Program-made: the position numbers and the translations under genes
The notes under the pieces: generated by a model
The model's input: only the letters and a program-made list of their open reading frames with translations
Told to the model about the DNA's origin: nothing
Databases searched by the model: none
Part shown: one piece after another, positions 51,930 through 60,970 of the stretch
Numbering within the stretch: the first letter of the stretch is position 1
Layout of the letters: every line of letters begins with the position of its first letter
Assembly (NCBI GenBank): GCA_017554105.1
Contig: JAFZIY010000030.1
Coordinates: forward strand, 1 to 64,000
DNA from: Prevotella sp.
GTDB lineage: Bacteria > Bacteroidota > Bacteroidia > Bacteroidales > Bacteroidaceae
DNA length: 64,000 nt
Direction: 5' to 3'

Positions 51930-52571
51930 ATGACTAGAGAACTCGTAATAAAGTCAAGATATGTTCTGACACTTCTGTGTATCACACTTTGCCTTTCCAC
52001 TATATCGGCTCAAGAAAGCGCCAATTCACGACAGGCACGACAGATATTCGACAAGACATATAACATGGTGTTCGGTCCTCAGGGCTGCACACTGAAATAC
52101 TCTGTCAACATTGTTCATCTCTATAGTACTGAGGGAACCATCTGGTATAAGGGAAAGAAGCAGAAGTTCGTCGAAGAGAGATACACTGCATGGTGCGACG
52201 GTAAAACATTCTACCGTGCCGACAAAAAGAAAAAGACAGTAGAGATACACGACCCCAACTCTCCCAACAAAGACAAGTACGCATCGAAGTTCAAGTTCAA
52301 GCCCAATGACTACACCTATCACATCGCAGAGAAAGGCAACGACTACATCATCACCTTGGAAGCGAAGAAAGGAGTCGATGGAGTGAAGCATGTCAAGGCT
52401 ATTATCGACAAGAAGACAAGAGCACCGAAAAGCCTGAAGGTAAAAGTAATGCTTTTCTGGGCAACTATAAATATATCCAATTTCCATAGCGGCATAACCG
52501 ACGACTCCATCTTTAACTTTCCACGCAAACAGTTCGGAAGCTACAAGTTCATAGACAAACGCAATGAGTAG
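51930..52571 (+). CDS. LolA-like outer-membrane lipoprotein carrier
   Basis: A 213-residue periplasmic protein with a signal peptide (YVLTLLCITLCLSTISAQ). The mature part has LolA-like repeats of beta strands: GTIWYKGKKQKFVEERYTAWCDGKTFYRADKKKKTVEIH and YTYHIAEKGNDYIITLEAKK, ending SDDSIFNFPRKQFGS-like text (ITDDSIFNFPRKQ). LolA carries lipoproteins to the outer membrane; the lysine-rich content and low identity to classical LolA mean the role is inferred. ATG 51930 gives a proper signal peptide. Probably cotranscribed with the hydrolase. Confidence 0.8.
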   Translation: MTRELVIKSRYVLTLLCITLCLSTISAQESANSRQARQIFDKTYNMVFGPQGCTLKYSVNIVHLYSTEGTIWYKGKKQKFVEERYTAWCDGKTFYRADKKKKTVEIHDPNSPNKDKYASKFKFKPNDYTYHIAEKGNDYIITLEAKKGVDGVKHVKAIIDKKTRAPKSLKVKVMLFWATINISNFHSGITDDSIFNFPRKQFGSYKFIDKRNE

Positions 52572-52655
52572 TCCTATTGTCACCTGAGAGACATGCGACA
52601 ATGAAATCAATGTCTAAAAAAGATAAAACGAGTTGGAGGTTATAGCGTTTTTTAG

Positions 52656-52664
52656 TACCTTTGC
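52656..52664 (+). promoter_or_regulatory. -7 box for nhaD
   Basis: TACCTTTGC, 37 bp before the nhaD start. Confidence 0.65.
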
Positions 52665-52701
52665 ACCCATTAATGATTAATTTCGTAACAAGAGAACAAT
52701 T

Positions 52702-54048
52702 ATGTCAACCTTAACCTTAGCAATTGTCATCGTCTTTATTATCGGCTATTTCTTTATCGCCATTGAAAGCGTGACGAAAGTGAACAAGGCAGCAATTGCA
52801 CTGCTGATGTTCGTGGCGTGCTGGACGCTTTTCATGATCAACCCCTCTTTATATCTGCCACAAGCCATTGGCGAACAGATAGGCAACGTGGTGGGAAGCA
52901 CCATAGAGCATCACCTTGGAAGCACCGCCACAACACTGTTCTTCCTCATGGGAGCAATGACCATCGTGGAACTCGTTGACCAGAACGGAGGCTTCAACTT
53001 CGTGCGCGACTGGGTGAAGACACGTCACAAGAAAAAGTTGCTCTGGCGTGTGGCGTTCCTCACCTTCTTACTCTCGGCAATCCTCGACAACCTCACCACG
53101 AGTATCGTGATGATTATGATACTGAGGAAACTCATACCCGACAAAATCGACCGCTTCAAGTATGCCTCGCTGGTAGTAATCTCAGCAAACTCGGGAGGAG
53201 CGTTCTCACCCATCGGTGACGTTACCACCATCATGCTTTGGAACAAGGGAGTGATTACCGCACTTGGTGTGATAATGGAACTTATCTTACCATCTATCGT
53301 CTCCATGGTAGTGCCGGCATACATCATCTCGCTCTCGCTGAAGGGAACGATGGACATCACTGAGATACGCAAAGAGAACACCGATGTCGAAGACCTTACC
53401 AATGGACAACGCAAGACGGTATTCATTCTTGGTGTGGGCGGACTGATTTTCGTACCTATCTTCAAGACGCTTACCCACCTGCCGCCGTTCGTGGGCATAC
53501 TCCTGGTACTCGGCGTACTTTGGACTGTCACTGAGGTGTTCTATGGTCAGTTGCCCGATACCAACGTTAACAAGAAAGGAACATTGAAACGTGTCACCAA
53601 CATGCTCACCCGCATCGACATGTCAACAATCCTCTTCTTCCTCGGTATTCTCATGGCAGTGGCCTGTCTGGAAACCATCGGAGTGCTGACACAACTGGGA
53701 CAAGGTCTTAACGAGACATTCAACAGCAACCACTACCTCGTGACAGGCATCATCGGAGTACTCTCGTCAATAGTCGATAACGTGCCTTTGGTAGCAGGAT
53801 GTATGGGAATGTATCCCGTAGAGGCTGCTGGCGACATGGCTGTTGACGGCATATTCTGGCAACTCCTCGCCTATTGTGCCGGTGTAGGCGGTTCGATACT
53901 CATCATCGGAAGTGCCGCAGGCGTTGTGGTAATGGGACTTACAAAAATCTCTTTTGGGTGGTACATGAAGCACATCTCGTGGATTGCCCTTGTAGGATAC
54001 CTTGCCGGAATGTTGTGCTATTGGGTTGAGCGAGCACTATTTTTCTAA
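52702..54048 (+). CDS. nhaD: Na+/H+ antiporter NhaD
   Basis: A 448-residue membrane protein of the ion-transporter superfamily with about a dozen hydrophobic helices. NhaD-type text includes FLMGAMTIVELVDQNGGF, LLSAILDNLTTSIVMIMIL, ISANSGGAFSPIGDVTTIMLWNKG and IIGSAAGVVVMGLTKISFGWY. It exports Na+ (or Li+) in exchange for H+ across the inner membrane. It has a promoter at 52656 and a terminator at 54059, so it is a single-gene unit. Confidence 0.94.
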   Translation: MSTLTLAIVIVFIIGYFFIAIESVTKVNKAAIALLMFVACWTLFMINPSLYLPQAIGEQIGNVVGSTIEHHLGSTATTLFFLMGAMTIVELVDQNGGFNFVRDWVKTRHKKKLLWRVAFLTFLLSAILDNLTTSIVMIMILRKLIPDKIDRFKYASLVVISANSGGAFSPIGDVTTIMLWNKGVITALGVIMELILPSIVSMVVPAYIISLSLKGTMDITEIRKENTDVEDLTNGQRKTVFILGVGGLIFVPIFKTLTHLPPFVGILLVLGVLWTVTEVFYGQLPDTNVNKKGTLKRVTNMLTRIDMSTILFFLGILMAVACLETIGVLTQLGQGLNETFNSNHYLVTGIIGVLSSIVDNVPLVAGCMGMYPVEAAGDMAVDGIFWQLLAYCAGVGGSILIIGSAAGVVVMGLTKISFGWYMKHISWIALVGYLAGMLCYWVERALFF

Positions 54049-54058
54049 AAAACAACAA

Positions 54059-54091
54059 GAAAAACTTGTCTTATCGGCAAGTTTTTCTTAT
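54059..54091 (+). terminator. Terminator after nhaD
   Basis: GAAAAACTTG (54059-54068) pairs perfectly with CAAGTTTTTC (54078-54087). TATTTTTGC (54089-54097), the -7 box of the GH3 gene, follows directly. Confidence 0.8.
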
Positions 54092-54122
54092 TTTTGCAAA
54101 CCTAATCATAACACTAAAGATA

Positions 54123-56444
54123 ATGAGAAACCTTAAATTATTATTAGTTGCAATCATGACATTAATTGCCGACTCCACCATGGCACAGCCAAAACTGACA
54201 TCCAATAACATCGATGAGGTGCTTAAAGCAATGACTATCGATGAGAAAGCAGAACTCTTAGTTGGCTACACTTTCGGAAATTCTTATTTCGGACTGCCCA
54301 CAAATCCTGACCCCAATGCGGGTGCTATAGTATTGGGTGCCGCAGGAAACACTGCCAAGATTGATCGTCTCGGCATTCCACATACAGTGCTTACCGACGG
54401 TCCTGCGGGAGTGCATATCGAGGCAAAGCGCCCCAACGACCCCAACACATACTATTGTACGGGATTCCCTATCGGCACTCTGCTCGCCTCAACATGGAAC
54501 ACACAACTTGTGGAAGAGGTGGGACGTGCCATGGGTAACGAGGCTCTCGAATACGGATGCGACGTCATACTCGGTCCTGGAATGAACATTATGCGCTCAC
54601 CATTATGCGGACGCAACTTCGAATACTACTCTGAAGACCCATTCGTGACAGGTCTTATAGGTGCTGCTATGATAAATGGTATTCAGAGCCAGGGCGTCGG
54701 TGTATCGGCAAAGCACTTCGCAGGAAACAACCAAGAGACCAACCGCCTTTACAACAACTCGGTGATTGACCAGCGCACTCTGCGCGAGATATATCTCAAA
54801 GGCTTTGAAATTGCTGTGAAGAAGTCTCAGCCATGGACGATAATGAGTTCCTATAACTACCTCAACGGACCATGGACACAGGAAAACTACGAACTGCTTA
54901 CTACTATCCTGCGCGACGAATGGGGATTCAAAGGCATCGTGATGACCGACTGGACCAACACCCGTCACACCGACCGACAAGTGCAAGCAGGTAACGACTT
55001 GCTTACTCCCGGTAACGCTGAGCAGATAGAAAACATTAAGAAAGGCATTGCCGACGGCACTATAAAGATTGAAGACGTTGACCGTAACGTAAAACGCATA
55101 TTGGAGTATATCGTCAAGACCCCTCACTTCAAAGGTTATAAGTTCAGCAATAAGCCAGACATCATGGCACATGCCGCACTGACACGCACGGCAGCACCCG
55201 AGGGAATGGTGCTACTGAAGAACAGCGACATCTTGCCTCTCGATAAGAACATCAAGAGGATTGCTCTCTTCGGACATACATCATATAGTCTGTATGCTGG
55301 CGGCACAGGCTCGGGCGATGTCAACAAACCATATATCATTGACCTGGTTGAGGGACTCAAGAACGCAGGACTGCAACCTGATGACACGCTGAGTTCGGTT
55401 TACTCAAAGTACAAGGCTTTCGCAGAAGAGGAGGTGGAGGCTGAGATGGGCTATCTCTCGCCAAACAAGTTCTTCCCACGTCCACGTGTCCGTGAACCAC
55501 TGTTGGGCGAGAACACCTATATGTTCGCCGCAAGAAGCAACGATGCGGCAATAGTAACCGTAGGACGTTCGTCAGGAGAAGGCGGCGACCGCCTGTTCAG
55601 CGACTTCAATATCAATGCCGACGAGCAGGAGATGCTACAACGCGTTTACGACAACTTCCATAAGGCAGGAAAACCGGTGGTAGTGATTCTCAATGTGGGA
55701 GGAGCGGTGAATACCGAGTCAGTGAAGCCCTATGCCGACGCCATTCTACTCACATGGCAGCCAGGAATGGAGGCAGGCAATGCCATCGCTGATGTTCTCA
55801 CGGGCAAATCATATCCTTCGGGCAAATTAACCATGACATTCCCGAAAGACCTCAATGACGTTCCATCAACGAAGAACTTCCCCAAGGACTATACTTTCTG
55901 GGATGACATGAAACTCAACAACGAGCAGAAGAAGGCATGGCCACATGTGGCGGAAACACGATATGAGGAGGGCATGAACGTTGGATACCGCTATTTCCAG
56001 ACAGAGAACAAGGAAGTGAGTTATCCGTTCGGCTTCGGATTGTCTTACACCAAGTTCGAATATAGCAACCCGAAGTTACAGCGAAAGGGCGATGGCTACG
56101 TTGCTTCAGTCACAGTAAAGAATGTTGGTGACAAAGCTGGAAAGGAAGTAGTTCAGTTATACGTATCAGCACCTGAGGACAGCAGCATGCCGAAACCTGC
56201 TATCGAACTGCGCGCCTTTGGTAAGACACGCGAACTTAAGCCAGGTGAGAGCGAGCGCGTAGAGATGACATTCTCCAACTATGACATCGCTTCATACGAT
56301 GTTTCACAGCAGGCATACATTACCGACGCAGGCAGTTATACCGTTCATTTCGCAGCGTCAGCAACAGACATCCGCCAAAGTGCCAAATTCAAGTCGGACA
56401 AGTTCAAGTGGCAGTGCCACGATGTGATGCGTCCAAATAAATAG
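54123..56444 (+). CDS. Glycoside hydrolase family 3 (beta-glucosidase-like)
   Basis: A 773-residue secreted enzyme: signal peptide (about 1-21), GH3 N-terminal TIM barrel (about 35-340; nucleophile Asp in GFKGIVMTDWTN, substrate site KHFAGNNQETNR), GH3 C-terminal alpha/beta domain (EGMVLLKNSDILPL, GRSSGEGGDR) and a fibronectin-III-like domain (about 670-770). It hydrolyses beta-linked glucosides, xylosides or similar from non-reducing ends. An upstream frame extension from 54066 overlaps the nhaD terminator and is rejected. It may be cotranscribed with the nucleotidyltransferase that follows. Confidence 0.95.
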   Translation: MRNLKLLLVAIMTLIADSTMAQPKLTSNNIDEVLKAMTIDEKAELLVGYTFGNSYFGLPTNPDPNAGAIVLGAAGNTAKIDRLGIPHTVLTDGPAGVHIEAKRPNDPNTYYCTGFPIGTLLASTWNTQLVEEVGRAMGNEALEYGCDVILGPGMNIMRSPLCGRNFEYYSEDPFVTGLIGAAMINGIQSQGVGVSAKHFAGNNQETNRLYNNSVIDQRTLREIYLKGFEIAVKKSQPWTIMSSYNYLNGPWTQENYELLTTILRDEWGFKGIVMTDWTNTRHTDRQVQAGNDLLTPGNAEQIENIKKGIADGTIKIEDVDRNVKRILEYIVKTPHFKGYKFSNKPDIMAHAALTRTAAPEGMVLLKNSDILPLDKNIKRIALFGHTSYSLYAGGTGSGDVNKPYIIDLVEGLKNAGLQPDDTLSSVYSKYKAFAEEEVEAEMGYLSPNKFFPRPRVREPLLGENTYMFAARSNDAAIVTVGRSSGEGGDRLFSDFNINADEQEMLQRVYDNFHKAGKPVVVILNVGGAVNTESVKPYADAILLTWQPGMEAGNAIADVLTGKSYPSGKLTMTFPKDLNDVPSTKNFPKDYTFWDDMKLNNEQKKAWPHVAETRYEEGMNVGYRYFQTENKEVSYPFGFGLSYTKFEYSNPKLQRKGDGYVASVTVKNVGDKAGKEVVQLYVSAPEDSSMPKPAIELRAFGKTRELKPGESERVEMTFSNYDIASYDVSQQAYITDAGSYTVHFAASATDIRQSAKFKSDKFKWQCHDVMRPNK

Positions 56445-56475
56445 CATATTACTTAAAAAACAAAAACATATTAAG

Positions 56476-57387
56476 ATGAAACCAACTTTATTACTCCTCG
56501 CAGCAGGAATGGGAAGCCGCTATGGTGGCTTGAAACAACTTGACGGTCTGGGTCCAAACGGCGAGACCATTATGGACTACAGCATCTATGATGCCATCAA
56601 GGCAGGATTCGGAAAAATTGTATTCGTAATCCGCAAGGACTTCGAACAGGAGTTCCGCGACAAGGTTCTGAGCAAGTACGAAGGACATATACCGGCAGAA
56701 CTGGTGTTCCAGGGTCTCGACTCACTGCCCGAGGGATTCAGCGTTCCTGAAGGAAGACAGAAGCCATGGGGAACAAACCACGCTGTGCTCATGGCGAAGG
56801 ATGCCATCAAGGAACCGTTCTGCGTAATCAACTGCGACGACTTCTACAATCGTGATGCATTCATGGTGATTGGCAAGTTCCTAAGCGAACTCCCCGAAGG
56901 ATCAAGGAACACCTATGCTATGGTGGGATTCCGCGTTGGCAACACCCTGTCTGAGAACGGCACCGTGGCACGTGGTATATGCTCAAAAGACGACAACGAG
57001 AACCTTACTACCGTCGTTGAGCGCACTGAGATAATGCGCGTTGACGGGCGAGTTTGCTACAAGGATGAGCAGGGCGAGTGGGTTGCCGTTGATGACAACA
57101 CACCTGTTTCGATGAACATGTGGGGCTTCACACCCGACTATTTCGAATATAGCGAGGAGTATTTCAAGGAGTTCCTCAGCGACCCAAAGAACATGGAGAA
57201 CCTCAAGGCAGAGTTCTTCATTCCACTGATGGTGAACAAACTCATAGTTGAAGGTACTGCATCGGTACGTGTCCTTGACACTACCTCAAAATGGTTCGGC
57301 GTTACCTATGCTGCCGACCGTCAAGGAACAGTTGACCGCATACAGCAACTCGTCAACGAGAACGTTTATCCAGAGAAACTGTTCTGA
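56476..57387 (+). CDS. Sugar-nucleotide-type nucleotidyltransferase
   Basis: A 303-residue NTP_transferase-fold protein. The N-terminal LLAAGMGSRYGGLKQLDGLGPNGETIMDYSIYDA carries the nucleotide-binding G-rich loop, WGTNHAVLMAKDAI and VINCDDFYNRDAF the sugar/metal site with Asp. In Bacteroidota this group is annotated as sugar-phosphate nucleotidyltransferase, but the exact sugar is not known. It lies 31 bp after the GH3 gene and ends in a very strong hairpin. Confidence 0.88.
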   Translation: MKPTLLLLAAGMGSRYGGLKQLDGLGPNGETIMDYSIYDAIKAGFGKIVFVIRKDFEQEFRDKVLSKYEGHIPAELVFQGLDSLPEGFSVPEGRQKPWGTNHAVLMAKDAIKEPFCVINCDDFYNRDAFMVIGKFLSELPEGSRNTYAMVGFRVGNTLSENGTVARGICSKDDNENLTTVVERTEIMRVDGRVCYKDEQGEWVAVDDNTPVSMNMWGFTPDYFEYSEEYFKEFLSDPKNMENLKAEFFIPLMVNKLIVEGTASVRVLDTTSKWFGVTYAADRQGTVDRIQQLVNENVYPEKLF

Positions 57388-57402
57388 AAAATCAGTATCA
57401 CT

Positions 57403-57440
57403 AAACAATAATCCGGCTCAAAAGCCGGATTATTGTTTTT
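57403..57440. terminator. 16-bp stem terminator, bidirectional
   Basis: AAACAATAATCCGGCT (57403-57418), a 4-nt loop and its perfect complement (57423-57438), then TT. It lies between convergent genes and works from both sides. Confidence 0.92.
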
Positions 57441-57480
57441 CTAGAACCTCTAGATTATCTAGAAAATCTAGAAAAATCTA
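57440..57480. repeat. Four TCTAGA palindromes at 9-bp spacing
   Basis: TCTAGA at 57440, 57449, 57458 and 57467, each with a 3-nt spacer, then a partial TCTA at 57477 running into the rsmD stop codon. Confidence 0.85.
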
Positions 57481-58008
57481 TTTAAATAGTGAGAAGTTGA
57501 CGCTGCCGTATGCACGGTGCTCAAGGAAACGAGGATGGTCAGAGAAGTCGTTCTTCTCTCCATGCTCGAAGACGAAAATACCATCTTCTTTCAACAATCC
57601 CTTAGATAGAACAATATCGGGAATCTCCGGCAGACGTTCGAGGGTGTAAGGAGGGTCGGCGAATATGAAGTCGAACTGCTGTCGGCAAGTCTTCAAAAAC
57701 CGGAACACATCACCACGAAGCGCTATGCAATTCTCATCGCCCAGTTTCTTAAGACACTGGCTTATGAAAGCATGGTGGTCGCGGTCGAGTTCCACGCTTA
57801 CCACCTGACTGCACCCTCGTGAGAGCAGTTCGAGCGAGATGCTCCCCGTTCCCGAGAAGAGGTCGAGTGCCGTAGCACCCTCAAAGTCTATCTTCCCCGT
57901 GAGTACATTGAAGATATTCTCCTTGGCAAAGTCGGTAGTCGGCCTCGCCTTGAATGTGCGCGGAACATCAAAATGCCTTCCTTTGTATTTCCCTGTTATT
58001 ATTCGCAT
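57478..58008 (-). CDS. rsmD: 16S rRNA (guanine-966-N2)-methyltransferase RsmD
   Basis: A 176-residue Rossmann methyltransferase using S-adenosylmethionine to methylate G966 of 16S rRNA. It shows MRIITGKYKGRHFDVP, RPTTDFAKENIFNVL, ALDLFSGTGSISLELLSRGC (SAM-binding) and FIFADPPYTLERL (catalytic NPPY-type DPPY). It is last in the minus-strand group after DUF3822 and the small membrane protein. The ORF starts 21 bp after the DUF3822 stop. Confidence 0.95.
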   Translation of the reverse strand: MRIITGKYKGRHFDVPRTFKARPTTDFAKENIFNVLTGKIDFEGATALDLFSGTGSISLELLSRGCSQVVSVELDRDHHAFISQCLKKLGDENCIALRGDVFRFLKTCRQQFDFIFADPPYTLERLPEIPDIVLSKGLLKEDGIFVFEHGEKNDFSDHPRFLEHRAYGSVNFSLFK

Positions 58009-58028
58009 AGTCTAATTACAACACTTCG

Positions 58029-58835
58029 TCATCCTCTTCCTTTCAGATAAAGTGCCATGAGATCGTATGGCAGACCTTTTATCTGTGTTATTGGAGCACG
58101 GTTGAAATCGCCCGACGGGTTTATTCGGTAAACGTTCTGCAGGAACTTGTGCAGTTGTTCTATCATCTCGTCACGTTCAGGTATATTACCCACAAGATGC
58201 ACCTCGTCACGTCGCTGGTCCAGTCCCAACTGCTGCCACACCGACAGAATGAAGAACACACTGTCGTGGGAATTGGTTCCATCAAAAGTATTCACGAAGC
58301 GGAAACGATTCTCTGTGAAACTGAAAAGTGACAGATGTTTATCATAGAAGTAGGCATATAGTTTTCGGCGCATGCCAGAGTAACTACGCTGGTGCATGTA
58401 GTTCCACACAGGCTGGCACACAGGACACCATTTAGCATCAGTGAAATGGTCGTCGATGACAGTCTTTAGGTCTTTGTTCACAGCGAAAAGGGCGACAGCA
58501 TTCAATTGCGTCATTACTGAGAACATCACTAGGTCGTTCTCATGTTCTGTGACGGCGTGGTTGTAGATGTCTGTTTCCGTGCCTATGCGGAACTGGTCGG
58601 TAGGTACCATCACCACCGGAGTGCTCACCATCACAAGAACCTTAGTGAATCCTTTTTGCAGAATCGGTTCAGTAAGGAAAGCCTCACGAAGGTTGGCTGC
58701 AGGTGCTATGCCGCTCTTCATGGGATAAGGCACATACTCGATTTGCGATTCCGCCTCGGCATCAGCTACCGAGAACGACATCGCATAACGGCTGAGCCGT
58801 ATTGTAAGTCTTTGTTTCTGTTCCATAATTCTCAT
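58029..58835 (-). CDS. DUF3822 family protein
   Basis: A 268-residue cytoplasmic protein of the Bacteroidota-specific DUF3822 family, with a predicted actin/hexokinase-like duplicated fold (inference from family descriptions). Readable parts are RLTIRLSRYAMSFSVADAE near the N-terminus and LSLFSFTENRFRFVNTFDGTNSHDSVFFILSVWQQL. It is nearly always next to rsmD, as here. Its ATG at 58835 overlaps the stop of the gene upstream by 4 bp. Function unknown. Confidence 0.88.
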   Translation of the reverse strand: MRIMEQKQRLTIRLSRYAMSFSVADAEAESQIEYVPYPMKSGIAPAANLREAFLTEPILQKGFTKVLVMVSTPVVMVPTDQFRIGTETDIYNHAVTEHENDLVMFSVMTQLNAVALFAVNKDLKTVIDDHFTDAKWCPVCQPVWNYMHQRSYSGMRRKLYAYFYDKHLSLFSFTENRFRFVNTFDGTNSHDSVFFILSVWQQLGLDQRRDEVHLVGNIPERDEMIEQLHKFLQNVYRINPSGDFNRAPITQIKGLPYDLMALYLKGRG

Positions 58836-59323
58836 TCCCAGTTTCCCTTGTTGTCGTTGGGTGAAGTAAGGTCTCCTATCTTCAGTCCTGGATATCGTGC
58901 CTCAGCATCAGCACTCTCTATACGCTCCGCTATCTCATGCACGTCAAGACCTGCAAGGTATTCATCGTAACGAGCACCACACTCCATTATCGGTACCGTA
59001 CGCCCCGATGGCATCTCCACGGTATTCACTGCCGCCTGAAAGGGCAGTCCCTTACTGCCGGGTATTATCTGATGTCCCTCTTTCAGCAGTCCGAGAGTCA
59101 CAAGGGTGTCAAGATTGGCGGTGTAAAGCCCCGTAATTCTGCGATAGTTCTCCTCCGCCGTGCGTATCTCCACTAGTCGTTGCTTCACTTCCTTCTCCCT
59201 TTCAGCCATCTTATTTGCGAAAGATACCGGACGACCAATGCTTAGGAATACGGCAACAGCAAGCAGCACCACAATTGCCGCAAGTGCGAAATTATTATTA
59301 AGAAAGGCGAACCTTTTTCCCAT
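58832..59323 (-). CDS. Small single-pass membrane protein
   Basis: A 163-residue protein: one transmembrane helix (about residues 11-30), a coiled coil (KMAEREKEVKQRLVEIRTAEENYRRITGLYTANLDTLVTL) and a short C-terminal domain. The pattern of one helix followed by an EENYR-like coiled coil recalls the N-terminus of type IV/II pseudopilins, but there is no prepilin cleavage motif. Start ATG 59323 is preferred to 59365 because the latter lies in the shared promoter palindrome. It is first in the rsmD group, function unknown. Confidence 0.8.
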   Translation of the reverse strand: MGKRFAFLNNNFALAAIVVLLAVAVFLSIGRPVSFANKMAEREKEVKQRLVEIRTAEENYRRITGLYTANLDTLVTLGLLKEGHQIIPGSKGLPFQAAVNTVEMPSGRTVPIMECGARYDEYLAGLDVHEIAERIESADAEARYPGLKIGDLTSPNDNKGNWE

Positions 59324-59331
59324 TTTTTTGT

Positions 59332-59360
59332 TACTTTTGCACTCGTGTGATGCAAAAGTA
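59332..59360. promoter_or_regulatory. Face-to-face promoters as a perfect inverted repeat
   Basis: TACTTTTGCA (59332-59341) on the plus strand and its exact complement TGCAAAAGTA (59351-59360) on the minus strand, 9 bp apart. Each is a -7 box pointing at the other, so the two transcripts would start inside each other's promoter. Confidence 0.7.
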
Positions 59361-59402
59361 CTCATTTAATTTGATTTGGCAACGTTTTCTGATGAAAAAC
59401 TG

Positions 59403-60887
59403 ATGATTGAGGATATTTTTTCGGGCGAGATACGCCGTGCCTTTGGCTTCACTCCCACTGCCGAGCAGTCGGCAGCAATAGAGGAGTTCAGTCGTTTTGC
59501 CGCCTGTCGCGATGGTCAAAGCCTGATGATTCTCACTGGTTCGGCTGGAACGGGCAAGACCTCCCTTGCGGGTGCCATAGTGCGTGCCATGCAAAACATG
59601 AAGCAGCGCGTGGTACTGATGGCCCCCACCGGTCGTGCCGCCAAGGTGTTTTCGCTGAATGCCGGAAGTGAGGCTTTTACAATACACCGCCGCATCTACC
59701 GTCAGAAGACCTACACAGGTGAGGACACCGGCTTCTCACTGAACTACAACAAGCATCAGCACACCCTTTTCATTGTCGACGAAGCCTCTATGATTCCGTC
59801 AGGAACATCGTCACAGAGTATTTTCGGTAGCGGTCATCTCCTTGACGACCTCATGCAATATGTCTATGGCGGACAGCACTGCCGACTGATGCTCATAGGT
59901 GACAAGGCACAGTTGCCGCCTGTAGGTGAGGAAGAGTCGCCAGCATTGTCACCGCAGGTGATGGAACATTATGGCGTCCGCGTTTTCCGTGCCGACCTCA
60001 ACGAGGTGCTCCGACAAAGCGCTGAGTCGGGCATACTGTGGAACGCCACGATGATTCGTCAGATGATAACACACGACGAGATGACACAACTGCCACGCAT
60101 CGTATTCAACTGCTTCGCTGATATCCTCCGCGTACCAGGGGACGAACTGATAGAACAACTAAGCTCATCATACAGTCATGTGGGAATGGACGAGACGATG
60201 GTGGTGGTGAGAAGCAACAAGAGAGCGAATATCTATAACAACGGCATACGTGCGATGGTACTCGGGCGCGAGGAGCCTCTGACGTCTGGCGACCTGCTGA
60301 TGGTGGTGAAGAACAACTATTACTGGATTCAGGAGAAGAATCAAGAAGAGAGAATAAAAAGGACCGAGACAGAGGGCGAAGAGGGGAAAGAGGAAGAACT
60401 GTCGTTCCTTGCCAATGGCGACCGCATGAAGGTGCAGCGCGTGCGCAACCAACAAGAACTCTATGGATTTACCTTCGCCGATGCCACGCTGGTGTTCCCC
60501 GACTACAACGACTACGAGGTGGAGGCTACCATCCTGCTCGACACCCTACAGTCGGAGGCTCCTGCACTGACACACGAACAAGGTGAGCAACTGTTCAGTG
60601 CTGTCATGGAAGACTATGCCGACGTGCCGCTTAAGAGCGAGCGTCTGAAAAAACTGCGCAGCGACCGTTTCTTCAATGCCCTGCAAATAAAATATGCTTA
60701 TGCCGTGACATGTCATAAGGCACAGGGTGGACAATGGGCACACGTGTATGTTGACCAAGGATACATGACCGACGACATGCTCACGCCCGAATATATCCAC
60801 TGGCTGTACACTGCCTTTACGCGTGCCACGGAGCAACTGTTCCTCATTAACTGGCCTAAGACACAGATACAAGAAACCAATCTTTGA
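59403..60887 (+). CDS. RecD-like DNA helicase (AAA_30 / UvrD_C_2)
   Basis: A 494-residue superfamily 1B helicase. Motif I is ILTGSAGTGKTSLAGAI, motif II LFIVDEASMI, motif III MLIGDKAQLPPVG; motifs V/VI are AYAVTCHKAQGGQWAHVYVDQGY and LYTAFTRATEQLFLINW. It resembles stand-alone RecD2-type ATPases and probably acts 5' to 3' on DNA in repair. A charged spacer (KRTETEGEEGKEEELSF) is in the middle. A TTG at 59376 would add nine residues; ATG 59403 is preferred. The promoter is the inverted pair at 59332. Confidence 0.9.
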   Translation: MIEDIFSGEIRRAFGFTPTAEQSAAIEEFSRFAACRDGQSLMILTGSAGTGKTSLAGAIVRAMQNMKQRVVLMAPTGRAAKVFSLNAGSEAFTIHRRIYRQKTYTGEDTGFSLNYNKHQHTLFIVDEASMIPSGTSSQSIFGSGHLLDDLMQYVYGGQHCRLMLIGDKAQLPPVGEEESPALSPQVMEHYGVRVFRADLNEVLRQSAESGILWNATMIRQMITHDEMTQLPRIVFNCFADILRVPGDELIEQLSSSYSHVGMDETMVVVRSNKRANIYNNGIRAMVLGREEPLTSGDLLMVVKNNYYWIQEKNQEERIKRTETEGEEGKEEELSFLANGDRMKVQRVRNQQELYGFTFADATLVFPDYNDYEVEATILLDTLQSEAPALTHEQGEQLFSAVMEDYADVPLKSERLKKLRSDRFFNALQIKYAYAVTCHKAQGGQWAHVYVDQGYMTDDMLTPEYIHWLYTAFTRATEQLFLINWPKTQIQETNL

Positions 60888-60954
60888 CCTCAAACAAAAA
60901 ACTTCTGGTCGAAGTTTCTCAAGATTTTTTTTTGGTTTTTCGCTCACTAAATCG

Positions 60955-60963
60955 TATCTTTGC
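60955..60963 (+). promoter_or_regulatory. -7 box for the DHH gene, 7 nt from the ATG
   Basis: TATCTTTGC, ending 7 nt before ATG 60971; the message would be nearly leaderless. Confidence 0.7.
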
Positions 60964-60970
60964 AAACACT

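Noticed and set aside
57440..57480. Cloning-vector or assembly artefact from TCTAGA sites
   Set aside because: The repeats continue smoothly into rsmD and the terminator, with no foreign sequence.
58832..59323. Type II secretion or type IV pseudopilin
   Set aside because: One helix followed by a coiled coil fits loosely, but there is no prepilin peptidase motif and no secretion genes nearby.
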